A DNA stretch of 64,000 nt from JBEKYD01 sp049509915. Its GTDB lineage: Bacteria > Acidobacteriota > Terriglobia > Bryobacterales > Bryobacteraceae. The notes below the pieces were generated by a model. That model did not search any database. It worked only from the letters and a program-made list of their open reading frames with translations, and was not told the origin of the DNA. The stretch spans positions 1 to 64,000 of the forward strand of contig JBEKZL010000026.1 in the NCBI GenBank assembly GCA_049509915.1, given 5' to 3'. This document shows, piece after piece, positions 26,689 through 35,210 of the stretch. Both the position numbers and the translations under genes were made by a program. The stretch's first letter is position 1. Each line of letters starts with the position of its first letter.

Positions 26689-28299
26689 CTATTGGCGCGG
26701 AGATTGGGTGTCACTGCTTGACGAGCCGACACCGATGGGATCGCCCGAAACCACCATCTCCACGCGCCGATTTCGCTGGCGACCTTCGGCCGTGTCGTTG
26801 GAAGCTACTGGATTGCTCTTGCCAAGGCCAACTGCCGACACAGTCGCTTCGGAAACGCCTTGACCTATCAAGTAATCACGGACTGCGTCGGCACGCTGTT
26901 CAGATAACGTTTGATTGTACTCATCGCTGCCGATCGAATCTGTGTGTCCCTCCAGTTGAATCTTCAAGCCGGGGTATGCCAATAAGATGCCCGATACCTT
27001 GGCCATTGTCTCTCTCGCGCCGGGTTTCAAGGTGTACTTATCGAAGTCAAACAAGACATCGGTGATGTTGACAATGAGTCCCCGAGCTGTTTCGCGGGTC
27101 TCCAGAATCTGATTCAGCTGCTGGCGCAGCCGCTCCCTTAGTTCGGCTTTCTCAGACTCGGCTGTCTGGGCAGCCATTTGCGCTTTCTCAGCCTCGGCCT
27201 GGGCGGCCTGTTGTTGCAGCAGGGCAGCGGCACGCGCGGCGTCGGCAGCAGCCTTTTCCTGTTGTGCCTGAGCTGCCGCCATCTGGGCCTGTCTGGTGGC
27301 GGCTTCGGCCTGTAGACGCGCTTCGTCAGCAGCGCGGCGGTCCGCTTCCGCGGCTGCCCGGCGGTCCGCATCGAGCTTGGCTTGAGCGGCCGACTGTTCG
27401 GCTTGGGCAGCTGCCTGCCGTGCCCGCTCCTCGGTGGCCGCACGCTGTTCTTCCGCGATCTTCCGGTAGGTTATGATGCGGGCGTCTTCCGCCGTCTGGG
27501 CTGCTTCGCGAGCGTCGGTTTCGGCTTCTTTCCGGTTCTTTAGCTTCCCGTACAGGTAACCCTCGGCATTGTGTAGATTCACAATCGCTCTCTGGAGAGT
27601 GTCGGCGGCATACCGGTCCGCACCCGCGAGGGTTGCGATCTGCACGGCGTTCTCAGCCTCAGCGATCTGGAGCGGGCCTTTTGGGTCAACCTTGACCGGC
27701 TGGTAGCGATTGGCATCGAGCATATACTGGCCGCGCTGTAGAAGTTCGTATTTTGCGTCGACCTGCTCGATCGTTCCCGCGGTGTCGCCGCGAAGTATGT
27801 TTTCCGCAACCACCACGTCGCTGGGCTGTGTTACCGCGAAATAGGGCTCCGCGGTTACGATCAACCCAAAGGCCTGGAGGTCGGTTGTAGACAACAACTT
27901 CGCGTGATCGCCTTCAAGAACCACCTCGCCGATATTGACGGGGCGCCCTTCAGGCGTAATGGCCCACATGACGTAGGTCATATACTCGCGGCCGAATTGG
28001 TTGGCAGGAGACATGTGCTGCAGAGAAGTATCGATCCTGGTTGAACCCATCCGGCTATCTACGGCGGCTTCACCGCGCGCGGCGGGCATTAGAGCCGTCC
28101 CCTGAAAGTTGATGTGGGTAGTCCCGGTGCGGTGATGATAATTAATCGCCTTTGTTGTTCGGGATACCACTGTGACCCGAAAAATGGGTGTCGCCCGATC
28201 TGGCGATCCGGATTGCGCTTGTCCGTTGGATTGCGGGGCATTCGGAACCTGTGCGCCAAGCGAAGCCAAGGCAAGAAACCATACAAAGGGTGCTCTCAT
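26689..28299 (-). CDS. OmpA-family outer-membrane protein, paralogue 2
   Basis: A 536-residue protein with the same architecture as 16779-18302: signal peptide (FVWFLALASLGAQ), a shared N-terminal domain (INYHHRTGTTHINFQGTALM, MTYVMWAITPEGRPVNIGEV, FGLIVTAEPYFAVTQPSDVV), a DUF4398-like segment, a long Ala/Gln/Glu/Arg coiled coil (about 280-390) and a C-terminal OmpA domain. Here the OmpA motif is canonical (LEGHTDSIGSDEYNQTLSEQ followed by RADAVRDYL, and RQRNRRVEMVVSG), so peptidoglycan binding is expected. It converges on the hybrid-kinase operon and diverges from the GH43-like gene at 28450. Confidence 0.9.
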   Translation of the reverse strand: MRAPFVWFLALASLGAQVPNAPQSNGQAQSGSPDRATPIFRVTVVSRTTKAINYHHRTGTTHINFQGTALMPAARGEAAVDSRMGSTRIDTSLQHMSPANQFGREYMTYVMWAITPEGRPVNIGEVVLEGDHAKLLSTTDLQAFGLIVTAEPYFAVTQPSDVVVAENILRGDTAGTIEQVDAKYELLQRGQYMLDANRYQPVKVDPKGPLQIAEAENAVQIATLAGADRYAADTLQRAIVNLHNAEGYLYGKLKNRKEAETDAREAAQTAEDARIITYRKIAEEQRAATEERARQAAAQAEQSAAQAKLDADRRAAAEADRRAADEARLQAEAATRQAQMAAAQAQQEKAAADAARAAALLQQQAAQAEAEKAQMAAQTAESEKAELRERLRQQLNQILETRETARGLIVNITDVLFDFDKYTLKPGARETMAKVSGILLAYPGLKIQLEGHTDSIGSDEYNQTLSEQRADAVRDYLIGQGVSEATVSAVGLGKSNPVASNDTAEGRQRNRRVEMVVSGDPIGVGSSSSDTQSPRQ

Positions 28300-28449
28300 G
28301 ACACTTGGACATGCAGATGCGATGCCAATGCGAAGGCACGAACACGGCGCAGCGCGACAATTGAATCAATCAGCCGGCGTTTTCGTAAACTGTTGGGCTT
28401 GTGCAAGAAACAGCGAAGATCGATACTAGGACTTTCAGACTGACGAATC

Positions 28450-29487
28450 ATGAGACTTTGTTTCCAACAACTCCGAGGCGCCGCACTCGGGATTATTCTG
28501 CTTGCGGCGCTGCCGATCCGCTGCCAGCAACCGGACCCGCCCGGACAGCCCAAGGGAACCAAACCCCAGTACGAGGCATATCTTTTCAGCCACATGGTGG
28601 AAGGCGACTACGGGCGTCTTTATTACTCCGTGAGCCTGGATGGGCTGCACTGGAGACGGCTGAACGGCGGTAAGCGTGTGTTCGAGGACTACCGGGGGCA
28701 CTCCAACATCAGCCTGGGTCACGACGGCAGGTTTTACCTGGTCGGAAACCGCAACGATTCCGCCCCCGACATCAATTTCTGGGTCTCGGGCGACCTGGTC
28801 CACTGGACGAAGCACGGCGATTACACGCCAGACCTCCACATGACGCCCGGCTACCCGCATCCGCTGCAGCGTATCGGTGCCCCAAAGCTCTATTACGACA
28901 AGCTAACCTCGCAATACCTGCTGAGCTGGCACACGCCGAGCGTCGAGGGTACGAAGGACGATCCCGAACGGTATTGGGCAAGCCAGAGGACTCTTTACGT
29001 CACTTCCAAAGACCTGAAGACCTTCTCCGATCCTCCGCGGCGCCTGTTTCCCTGGGAAATGGCCACTATCGACGTCATTGTCCGCGCGGCCGGCAACAGG
29101 TACTACGCCGTAATCAAAGACGAACGCTACCCGACACCGGAATGTCCGACCGGAAAAACGGTCCGCATCTCATCGGCTTCGAGCCTGGCCGGACCATACT
29201 CCGAGCCATCTCAGCCTATCAGCCCCAACTTCCGCGAGGCACCCACGCTGATCCCTTCGCCCGATGGCAAGGCTTGGTATCTGTACTATGAACAGTATCC
29301 AGGGATTTCATACGGCGTATCGGTAGCACTGAACCTGAATGGCCCGTGGTACCAGCTATCGGGCTACACCAATGTGCCCGCCTGGAACAAGTATTCGATG
29401 CCGCCCAACCTGCGGCACGGTGGCATGCTGCCGATCACACGGGAGCGTTACGACGCGCTGGTGGCAGCGTTCGGAATTGAGAACTGA
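28450..29487 (+). CDS. Secreted GH43/GH117-like five-bladed propeller protein
   Basis: A 345-residue exported protein (signal GAALGIILLAALPIRCQ). The sequence reads like a glycosidase family 43-type propeller: YYSVSLDGLHWRRLNGG, GHSNISLGHDGRFYLVG, FWVSGDLVHWTKHGDYTP, RIGAPKLYYDKLTSQYLLSW, TSKDLKTFSDPPRRLFPWEM and TIDVIVRAAGNRYYAVIKDE, REAPTLIPSPDGKAWYLYYE. Candidate acidic residues are present in these loops but I cannot fix the catalytic trio. The substrate may be an arabinan, xylan or other plant or algal glycan. The enolase-superfamily sugar-acid enzyme next door suggests shared carbohydrate use. Confidence 0.72.
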   Translation: MRLCFQQLRGAALGIILLAALPIRCQQPDPPGQPKGTKPQYEAYLFSHMVEGDYGRLYYSVSLDGLHWRRLNGGKRVFEDYRGHSNISLGHDGRFYLVGNRNDSAPDINFWVSGDLVHWTKHGDYTPDLHMTPGYPHPLQRIGAPKLYYDKLTSQYLLSWHTPSVEGTKDDPERYWASQRTLYVTSKDLKTFSDPPRRLFPWEMATIDVIVRAAGNRYYAVIKDERYPTPECPTGKTVRISSASSLAGPYSEPSQPISPNFREAPTLIPSPDGKAWYLYYEQYPGISYGVSVALNLNGPWYQLSGYTNVPAWNKYSMPPNLRHGGMLPITRERYDALVAAFGIEN

Positions 29488-29557
29488 GGAATCCATGCCG
29501 GCCAAGTCCAGGCTGCCGGGTTGAAGCAAAAGGCCGCGCGGCGCGATAGAAGCTTGG

Positions 29558-30793
29558 TTACCAGTTCGTAATCGACCCGTCGGGCCGCCGGTAAACCGGG
29601 ATGGGTGCGGAGCGTTCGGTGATCTCGGAAATCAAGTCGGCTCCTTTGGGGTCGAACTCAATGCCGAGACCGGGAGCGTCCCGGGGCCATAATTTACCAT
29701 TGCGGAAATCCGGCCCTTGGGGAAGATAGGGAGGCTTAGGGACGCTGCTGCATTCCATGAGCACAGGTCCGGAGAACGCAGCGAGCGTGTGGGTCAGCGC
29801 AGCCACGGAAATGGGGCCGGTGCCATGGGGAATCAGGCCAATGTTGTGGGTCTCGCAGAGCGTGGCGATCTTCATGAATTCGGTAATGCCGCCGGCGTTG
29901 GGGAGGGTAATGCGCGAGTAATCAATCAGCCGCTGTTCGATCAGTTCATTGATGTCCCAGCGATCGCCGAATTGTTCGCCAACCGCGATGGGTACTTTGA
30001 TCTGGGGCCGCAGTTGGCTGTAGATGGCCTTGTTCTCGGAGCGCAGGGGGTCCTCCACCTCGTAGGGCGCAAAGGGCTCCAGCAGGCTGCAGAGGCGTAT
30101 CGCATCGGAGAGATCGAGCCGGGTGTGAACATCGGTAAGCCAGTCCCCGTCCTTGCCCACTCCTTCGCGGATCTGCCGGGCCTTCTCAGCTTCCTGGTCG
30201 ATTGCAAAATGCGGGCGGAACTCCCCGCTCGGCGTGCCGCCGTCGGGGGCGGACCACGGCATATCGAGCGCGGTGCGATAGGCCCGGAATCCGGCTTCGA
30301 TCACCGCTCGCGCACGCTCTTGCAGCGTGCCGTCACGGGTCACTCCGGTGGAATAGCACTCGACATGCTGGCGCGAAATGCCGCCCAGCAAGTCATAGAC
30401 CGGCACGCCGAGCGCTTTTCCCTTAATATCCCAGAGGGCTACATCGAGCGCACCCAGCGCGTGCAGTTTCTCACGGCCCGGGGGGTAAAACCAGCCGCGA
30501 TACATGAACTGCCAAAGGTGGTCGATGCGCGAGGGATCTTCACCAATGAGCATCGGGGCGCACTGGTCCATCATGTCCTTCGAGCCGCCCTCTCCGATTC
30601 CCGTGATTCCCGAATCGGTCTCGATGGTAACGATACGGTTGCTCTGATTGAATGTGGGGTTCACGCGCTTCGGCTGGTAATAGCGAATGCGCCGGATTTT
30701 CATCTTGGGGATAGGAGCAACGCCCGCTCCGGACGCGACTGGGACTCCAGCCGCAACTGCCAAGCCCGAGCCCAGAAATTTGCGGCGGTTCAT
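29558..30793 (-). CDS. Tat-exported enolase-superfamily enzyme (galactonate/mannonate dehydratase-like)
   Basis: A 411-residue protein with a twin-arginine signal (MNRRKFLGSGLAVAAGVPVA). The capping domain follows (KIRRIRYYQPKRVNP, IVTIETDSGITGIGEGG) and then the barrel with DVHTRLDLSDA (metal Asp), YEVEDPLRSEN (Glu), IAVGEQFGDRW (Glu), ITLPNAGGITEFMKIA and LIPHGTGPISVAAL (His). These fit the D-galactonate/mannonate dehydratase (RspA-like) branch. Export through Tat is unusual for a catabolic dehydratase but frequent in Acidobacteriota and Planctomycetota. GGAAGGAAG precedes the start. A TATAAT on the minus strand lies about 40 nt upstream. Confidence 0.88.
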   Translation of the reverse strand: MNRRKFLGSGLAVAAGVPVASGAGVAPIPKMKIRRIRYYQPKRVNPTFNQSNRIVTIETDSGITGIGEGGSKDMMDQCAPMLIGEDPSRIDHLWQFMYRGWFYPPGREKLHALGALDVALWDIKGKALGVPVYDLLGGISRQHVECYSTGVTRDGTLQERARAVIEAGFRAYRTALDMPWSAPDGGTPSGEFRPHFAIDQEAEKARQIREGVGKDGDWLTDVHTRLDLSDAIRLCSLLEPFAPYEVEDPLRSENKAIYSQLRPQIKVPIAVGEQFGDRWDINELIEQRLIDYSRITLPNAGGITEFMKIATLCETHNIGLIPHGTGPISVAALTHTLAAFSGPVLMECSSVPKPPYLPQGPDFRNGKLWPRDAPGLGIEFDPKGADLISEITERSAPIPVYRRPDGSITNW

Positions 30794-30871
30794 TTATCTT
30801 CCTTCCAATTCGTCTCGATCCCGTTGCATCCATATTATATGCGTGGCGGTGCCCGAGGGTCGGGGGGAGCG

Positions 30872-31297
30872 TCAGGCGGCGCCGGGGAGGGGTTTGTTCC
30901 AGGAGTCGGCGGATTTGGGCATTTTTGTGCTTTTTGCGGCGGATCGGGCGGAAGCGCGGCGTTCCTCTTCTTCGGAGGGAGTGGGGGCGGTGGCTTGCTC
31001 GATGATGAACCGGGCGGCTTTGAACTGGACGCTGGGGGAAGCTTTGTCGTCGCGGAGGATGCCACCGAGAGTCTGGTAGGCGAGGTCGGCGAGGGTCATG
31101 GCTCTTTCGCGGAGCAGGAGATCGCGATCGGCGAAGGATTGCTTCAGGGCGGCGGCGAAATGGGGCAGGTCGCGGCGCCAGGCGAAAATGTCCTTGCGGA
31201 GAACGTTGGCCAGGGTGACGGCGCCATGGATGGTTCCGCCGGAGGAGATCACGTCGAGGACTTCCTGCTGTTGCGGTGTGAATTCGGGATCGGTCAT
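30872..31297 (-). CDS. Small HTH protein, terminase-small-subunit-like
   Basis: A 141-residue protein. The N-terminal 50 residues (FTPQQQEVLDVISSGGTIHG, AVTLANVLRKDIFAWRRDLP followed by HFAAALKQ) look like a homeodomain-like helix-turn-helix of the type in phage terminase small subunits and transposase regulators. A helical middle (ALADLAYQTL-like, SVQFKAARFIIEQA) and a basic, Ser/Ala-rich tail follow. No large terminase, portal or integrase is nearby, so it is not evidence for a prophage. Similar orphan proteins are found in Acidobacteriota genomes. Function unknown. Confidence 0.6.
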   Translation of the reverse strand: MTDPEFTPQQQEVLDVISSGGTIHGAVTLANVLRKDIFAWRRDLPHFAAALKQSFADRDLLLRERAMTLADLAYQTLGGILRDDKASPSVQFKAARFIIEQATAPTPSEEEERRASARSAAKSTKMPKSADSWNKPLPGAA

Positions 31298-31593
31298 GAC
31301 AAGCTCATCCGGCCAACACGGTAGCAGGCGAGCGGGCGCGGGCGAGGTGGAAGGGGATAGGCGGGATGGGCGGAGGCAATGGAAGGGTCAGGGAAAACTT
31401 TGAAAGTCTGTGACCGGGGCTTTCGGGTAGGGGGAAAAGCACCGGCGCCAACATCGCCGGCGCTACGGTTGTGCAGGATTGTGCAGATTCGGGGGAAAGC
31501 GGGTTGACAACCGGCGCGCAGGCGGAATCGCCTGCCCCACCAGTCCGCCCCACGGTGGGGCGCCCGCGAGGACGGCGGAAGCATCGGCGCGGA
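31298..31593. other. Gene-free stretch with small hairpins
   Basis: No credible gene. It contains short inverted repeats: CAGGCG/CGCCTG at 31519-31534 and a 7-bp stem with a CGG loop at 31546-31562. They lie just downstream of the M1 peptidase stop and may help end its transcript, though no U-tract follows. A short direct repeat (GTGCAGGATT, GTGCAGATT) is near 31470. Confidence 0.5.
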
Positions 31594-32922
31594 TCACTGG
31601 CCGAAGACCCAGGCGTCGAACAGCCTGGTCACCTCGCGTTGTTTCGGCTTCTTGAGCAAGCCTTGTTCCATGGACTTTTGAAAATCCTCGCTGCTGACGC
31701 GGTTGCCCCAATTGTCGCGGGTATAGGCTTTCAGGTTGTTCCAGAACAGAGTGTCGCCGAGCGCGGTGCGGAGCAACGCCAGGAACGCCGCGCCTTTGTG
31801 ATAGGGCAGGCTGCCTCCGGCCTGGTCCGGAGTCGTCCAGTCGTGGAAGGAGAGCGGGCGATCTTTACCTTTCGACTTCAGATCCTGGTAGATGCTCTGC
31901 GAACGGGCGATTTCGGCTTGATAGCGCTGGGGTCCATACTGGCGCTCCAGAAATGCGTCGGCGAGGTAGGTAGCCAAGCCTTCGCTGAGCCAGAAATCCG
32001 ACCAGCTTCGGATGGGGATTCCGATGCCGAACCACTGGTGTGCGAGTTCATGCGCGAGCAACCAGAGATCCTGGGGCTTGGCAGCGAGGCCCTTGGCGTA
32101 AGATTCCGGAAGCAGGGTCAAGCCCACGGCTTCCTGGCCGGTTTGGCCGGAAGCGAAGACCTGGGTGTAGGAATTGCGCGGGTAAGCGCGGCTGGTCGAC
32201 GCGGCGAAGAACTCCAGCGCCGCCTTGGTCTGGACGAGGACGTCGGCACCGCCCAAAATGCGAAGGGTGACGGGAGGGGCGCCGGTTGGCTTGACGATGG
32301 CCTTCCGCTCCTCGAACGGGCCGCTGGCGAAGGCGTAAAGGAACGGCGGCCGCGGGGGACCATCAACACTCCATTGGGTGACGGTGAGGCCGGCTTCGAC
32401 GCGCTCGCCGACCAGTTCGCCGCTGGCCGCGGTCTTCCATGCGGGAGGTGCGGCAATGGTAAGAGCGAGCGCGGCGGGGTTCTCGATGCGATCGTTCACC
32501 GGCATCCAGTGGCTGGTGAAATAACCGGCGGAAGCCCCGGCAGCGGTGATCTCCACGCCTTTGGAAGCGGCCGCCGAATAACGGATGGCCAGCGCCCGGG
32601 GTTCGCCGGGATAGGCGGGCGCGTTCAGAACCACGATCAGGCGCTCGCCCTGACGCTCGAAGTAATCCGGCTTGCCGGCTTCGTCCACCGACGACACAGT
32701 GAGCTCGCCGGCGTCCAGTTCCAGGCTGACCAGGTTCTCGGTTACGGACTCGAAACGAATCACGGCATCGCCGGTGAGGCGGGCGGCGGCCGGGTCGAGA
32801 GTCAGGCGCACGTCGTAGTGTTCAACCCGGTACAGGCGGGGCAGGGGATCGGCGAGGGCGGGCGCGACGGGTGCGGCCGCGAATGCCAGGGCAAGGAAAC
32901 CCAGCTGGGCGGCGCGTCTCAC
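31594..32922 (-). CDS. M1-family zinc metallopeptidase, exported
   Basis: A 442-residue aminopeptidase-type protein with signal peptide (LGFLALAFAAAPVAPALA). An N-terminal beta domain (YDVRLTLDPAAARLTGDAVI, ALAIRYSAAASKGVEI) precedes the gluzincin site HELAHQWFG with the downstream Glu in LSEGLATYLADAF, giving HEXXH-X18-E. A conserved Tyr-containing tail is seen (LPYHKGAAFLALLRTALGD). It is short for M1 enzymes, which usually have a long C-terminal helical domain, so it resembles the compact M1 subgroup. A GXMEN motif is not obvious (GQEAVGLTLLPES at that place). Its start overlaps the upstream gene by 4 nt. Confidence 0.88.
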   Translation of the reverse strand: MRRAAQLGFLALAFAAAPVAPALADPLPRLYRVEHYDVRLTLDPAAARLTGDAVIRFESVTENLVSLELDAGELTVSSVDEAGKPDYFERQGERLIVVLNAPAYPGEPRALAIRYSAAASKGVEITAAGASAGYFTSHWMPVNDRIENPAALALTIAAPPAWKTAASGELVGERVEAGLTVTQWSVDGPPRPPFLYAFASGPFEERKAIVKPTGAPPVTLRILGGADVLVQTKAALEFFAASTSRAYPRNSYTQVFASGQTGQEAVGLTLLPESYAKGLAAKPQDLWLLAHELAHQWFGIGIPIRSWSDFWLSEGLATYLADAFLERQYGPQRYQAEIARSQSIYQDLKSKGKDRPLSFHDWTTPDQAGGSLPYHKGAAFLALLRTALGDTLFWNNLKAYTRDNWGNRVSSEDFQKSMEQGLLKKPKQREVTRLFDAWVFGQ

Positions 32923-33683
32923 TTCTTGTTCAGGAGCGCCTGGATTTCGGCGGGCGGATCGAAGCGGTCCTTGGGAATATCGGTGTCGAACTTCACCGTC
33001 TCAAAGGTCACCACGATTTCCTGACCCATGGCGGTTTGATGCATCACGTGGGGCATCAGCAGGGGTCCTTCCTTGCGGTAGTCGCCGACGGTGATTTCGG
33101 TATCCAAATCGCCCATGGGAGTCTTGACGGTGGTGGAGAGTTTCTCCAGCAGTCCTGTCTGCTTGTCGTAATACTCGGTCACTGGGCTGCCCTGCTTGGC
33201 GGTCAGCAGGACGCGGTAGCACTGCTTGCCGTTCACGGTTTCCGCCGCGACGGTTTCCACCTTGGAATAATCGTCGCGCCAATGGGCCTCACCTGCGAAT
33301 CGGGCGGTGCGTAAGTCCATCGCCTTTTCGTCGCCATCCTCGAGGTGGGGGCCCTGCATCGCCGACAGCGACCAGGCGACGGTGCCGTCGGTGCCTTTTT
33401 GGATTTTGCCCAAGCCTTCGATGTCGACCTCGGTGTAATACTTGATCGGCTCGGCATGATAGGAAGTGAGCCTGCCCTTGATGTGCGCGCTGGCGATCTC
33501 CATGGTTCCGGTAACGATTTCGTTGTGGTGGCTGTTGTAGGCCGCCAGGCCGCCGGTGACCTCGACGTACTTATCGAGGATGGTTTCGGCCTTGGGCAGA
33601 TCGTCGGCGGAGCGCGCCGGCGCGGCAGCCGTAAACGAGACCAGCGCCAGAGCGGCCGGCCAGGCGATTGCGATGCGTTTCAT
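32919..33683 (-). CDS. Periplasmic LolA/LppX-like protein, function unknown
   Basis: A 254-residue exported protein (signal AIAWPAALALVSFTAAAPAR). The mature part begins LPKAETILDKYVEVTGG, a pattern typical of outer-membrane-lipoprotein-sorting-like proteins of Acidobacteriota, followed by alternating strands (RVLLTAKQGSPVTEYYDKQT, GLLEKLSTTVKTPMG, VTFETVKFDTDIPKDRFDPP). The fold is likely the half-barrel seen in LolA/LppX, suited to binding a hydrophobic ligand. It is sandwiched between an S41 and an M1 peptidase (9-nt gap and 4-nt overlap), so all three form one operon of envelope proteins. Confidence 0.8.
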   Translation of the reverse strand: MKRIAIAWPAALALVSFTAAAPARSADDLPKAETILDKYVEVTGGLAAYNSHHNEIVTGTMEIASAHIKGRLTSYHAEPIKYYTEVDIEGLGKIQKGTDGTVAWSLSAMQGPHLEDGDEKAMDLRTARFAGEAHWRDDYSKVETVAAETVNGKQCYRVLLTAKQGSPVTEYYDKQTGLLEKLSTTVKTPMGDLDTEITVGDYRKEGPLLMPHVMHQTAMGQEIVVTFETVKFDTDIPKDRFDPPAEIQALLNKK

Positions 33684-33692
33684 TCGGTATCC

Positions 33693-34973
33693 TCACTTTT
33701 TCCGTTGGTCGATCCAATTCACGGCCGCGTCCAGAACCGGATCGTGGCCGGCCAGAAGGGCAGCGCGCGAAGGCGCCACCGCCTCGTCCGGGGTGACGCC
33801 ATGGCCTTCGAGCGGCTGGCCTCCGGCGGAGATGTAATTGCCCACGGCGTACTGAAAGCCGTCGCCATTGGGGAGCCGTTCGAACAGGGAAGGCAGGGCG
33901 GCGCCGGCGGTGCGCGTTCCGAAGATGCGTGCCCGGCCGAGATCCTGCAATCCCCCGGCAAAGATTTCCGAGGTGGAAGCGGAGCAACCATCCACCAGAA
34001 CTCCCAGCGGACCGCGGAAAGGTTCGGGACGGGGAAAAACTACGAATTGGAGGCTGCTGGCGCGCAGGAACATCTGGCCCAGCCGCAGGCCGGGCCGGTC
34101 CAAGAACCAGCCGGCAAGCCCCATGGCCAACGCGCCCAGGCCGCCCGGATTGCCGCGCAGGTCGATCACGAAGCCGGCGCATTCGCGGCAGTCTTCGAGC
34201 GCCTGCCGCGTTTTTTGAATCAGCGCCTCCGGGTCGAAGAAAAGATTGAAGCGGAGATAACCGACGCGAGGGGCGGCGCGGTAGGCTTCGATCACCAGGT
34301 GCAATGGCGGGAGATTGCCGAGATGGGCCAGCAGTCCCGGTGGTTCGGCCCGGGCGAGCGCCAGGTTTGGCTTCCCGCCGCGCCCGTCCCGAAATGCCAC
34401 TTCGACGGTTTTTCCGATTTCACCGTTGAGCCGCGCCAGGATCGCCCTGACCTGCATCAGGCCGATTTCGGTTGAGCCCTGAAAGCGGAGGGCAATCTCC
34501 TTGAGGGGGGCGGCGACCGGCTGGCCGTCGATGCGTAGGATCTCCCATCCGGGGCGCACGCCCGCGCGCGCACCGGGCGAGGCGGGGGTGACGCGCGTCA
34601 CCAGGGCATGTCCCTCGACGACGCGGACCTCAAGGCCGGTGCCGCCTTCGGCCTTCTGCGCGGGGCCGATTTCGTTGTAGGTGGAAGCCGGAAACACTTC
34701 GAAGTGAGTTTGTTTCAGGCGGCCGAGCATCTCGTTCATGGCCGCGCGGGCCTCGCCATCGTCGGCGGCATTCCGGACCCGCGGCAACAGCTCGTCGTGC
34801 ACGGCCTGCCAATCTACGCCGTTCAGCTTGGGGTCCCAGTGCTTGTCGCGCACGGTTTTCCAGACGTATTCGAAGGAATCGACGTTGCGCTGGCGTTCGG
34901 CGGGTTCGAGCCGGGAGGCCGCACACCCCAAGCCGGCAACGAGTAGCCAGACGCCAGCGGCGCGCAAACCCAT
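33693..34973 (-). CDS. S41-family (tail-specific-type) peptidase
   Basis: A 426-residue exported protease from the ATG at 34973; the minus-strand TATATT ends 6 nt before it. Signal ends VAGLGCAAS, a lipobox-like sequence. A PDZ-like segment (VTRVTPASPGARAGVRPGWE followed by ILRIDGQPV) and the S41 core follow: VGYLRFNLFFD, FVIDLRGNPGGLGALAMGLA, LVDGCSASTSEIFAGGLQ with the nucleophilic Ser, and GTRTAGAALPS. The usual dyad Lys of CtpA-like enzymes (GTKTFGKG) is not present, so it may belong to the IRBP/tricorn-like branch. A longer frame reaching 35132 reads through a palindromic repeat and was rejected. First gene of the S41/LolA-like/M1 operon. Confidence 0.85.
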   Translation of the reverse strand: MGLRAAGVWLLVAGLGCAASRLEPAERQRNVDSFEYVWKTVRDKHWDPKLNGVDWQAVHDELLPRVRNAADDGEARAAMNEMLGRLKQTHFEVFPASTYNEIGPAQKAEGGTGLEVRVVEGHALVTRVTPASPGARAGVRPGWEILRIDGQPVAAPLKEIALRFQGSTEIGLMQVRAILARLNGEIGKTVEVAFRDGRGGKPNLALARAEPPGLLAHLGNLPPLHLVIEAYRAAPRVGYLRFNLFFDPEALIQKTRQALEDCRECAGFVIDLRGNPGGLGALAMGLAGWFLDRPGLRLGQMFLRASSLQFVVFPRPEPFRGPLGVLVDGCSASTSEIFAGGLQDLGRARIFGTRTAGAALPSLFERLPNGDGFQYAVGNYISAGGQPLEGHGVTPDEAVAPSRAALLAGHDPVLDAAVNWIDQRKK

Positions 34974-34979
34974 GCTTCG

Positions 34980-34985
34980 AATATA
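34980..34985 (-). promoter_or_regulatory. -10-like TATATT before the S41 gene
   Basis: On the minus strand TATATT lies exactly 6 nt from the ATG at 34973, leaderless-type spacing. Confidence 0.5.
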
Positions 34986-35039
34986 GCGCGGCGGCGGGGT
35001 TGGGCTGGCGGAGAGGCTCAGATAGAAGCAAGGAAGGAA

Positions 35040-35107
35040 CATAGCCACCGATGAACACCGATGAACACCGATAAAAGAAAACAGAGGTTTATCTGCGTTC
35101 ATCGGTA
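35040..35107. repeat. Dispersed palindromic repeat, copy 2, truncated on the right
   Basis: The left arm starts ATAGCCACCGATGAACACCG and carries three GATGAACACC-like units; the right arm reads GTTTATCTGCGTTCATCGGT and lacks the GGCTAT end seen in other copies. The missing end abuts the antitoxin remnant at about 35107. Confidence 0.85.
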
Positions 35108-35210
35108 CAGGCTGGACGAGTTGCCTGTCCAATGCGACCCGAAGGCGCCTCGCTCCGCAGACGAGCGGGAATGGCTGGATCGCAAGCCCGTGGGCGGCGA
35201 GCTGGTTTGA
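35061..35210 (+). pseudogene. MazE/AbrB-type antitoxin, C-terminal half joined to repeat-derived start
   Basis: An open frame of 49 codons. The first 13 or so residues (MNTDKRKQRFICV) are translated from the palindromic repeat; the rest, YRLDELPVQCDPKAPRSADE followed by REWLDRKPVGGELV, matches the toxin-binding tail of MazE/AbrB-family antitoxins (YSLEELLAQCDPxAP...EWLDxxPVGRE). The DNA-binding N-terminus is gone. The stop overlaps the toxin ATG in TGATG, the usual mazEF coupling. Because MazE neutralises MazF with its C-terminal tail, a chimeric product could still bind the toxin, but expression is unproven and autoregulation should be lost. Confidence 0.6.

Noticed and set aside
30872..31297. 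Prophage signature based on a terminase-like protein
   Set aside because: No other phage gene, integrase or attachment site is nearby.
29717..31324. A 535-residue plus-strand frame opposite the Tat-exported enolase-superfamily gene
   Set aside because: It is the mirror of a well-supported gene and of the small HTH gene; Gly-rich low-complexity regions mark it as non-coding.
34974..35132. Longer start for the S41 peptidase
   Set aside because: The added residues are translated from the palindromic repeat and have no family match; TATATT and a signal peptide support 34973.
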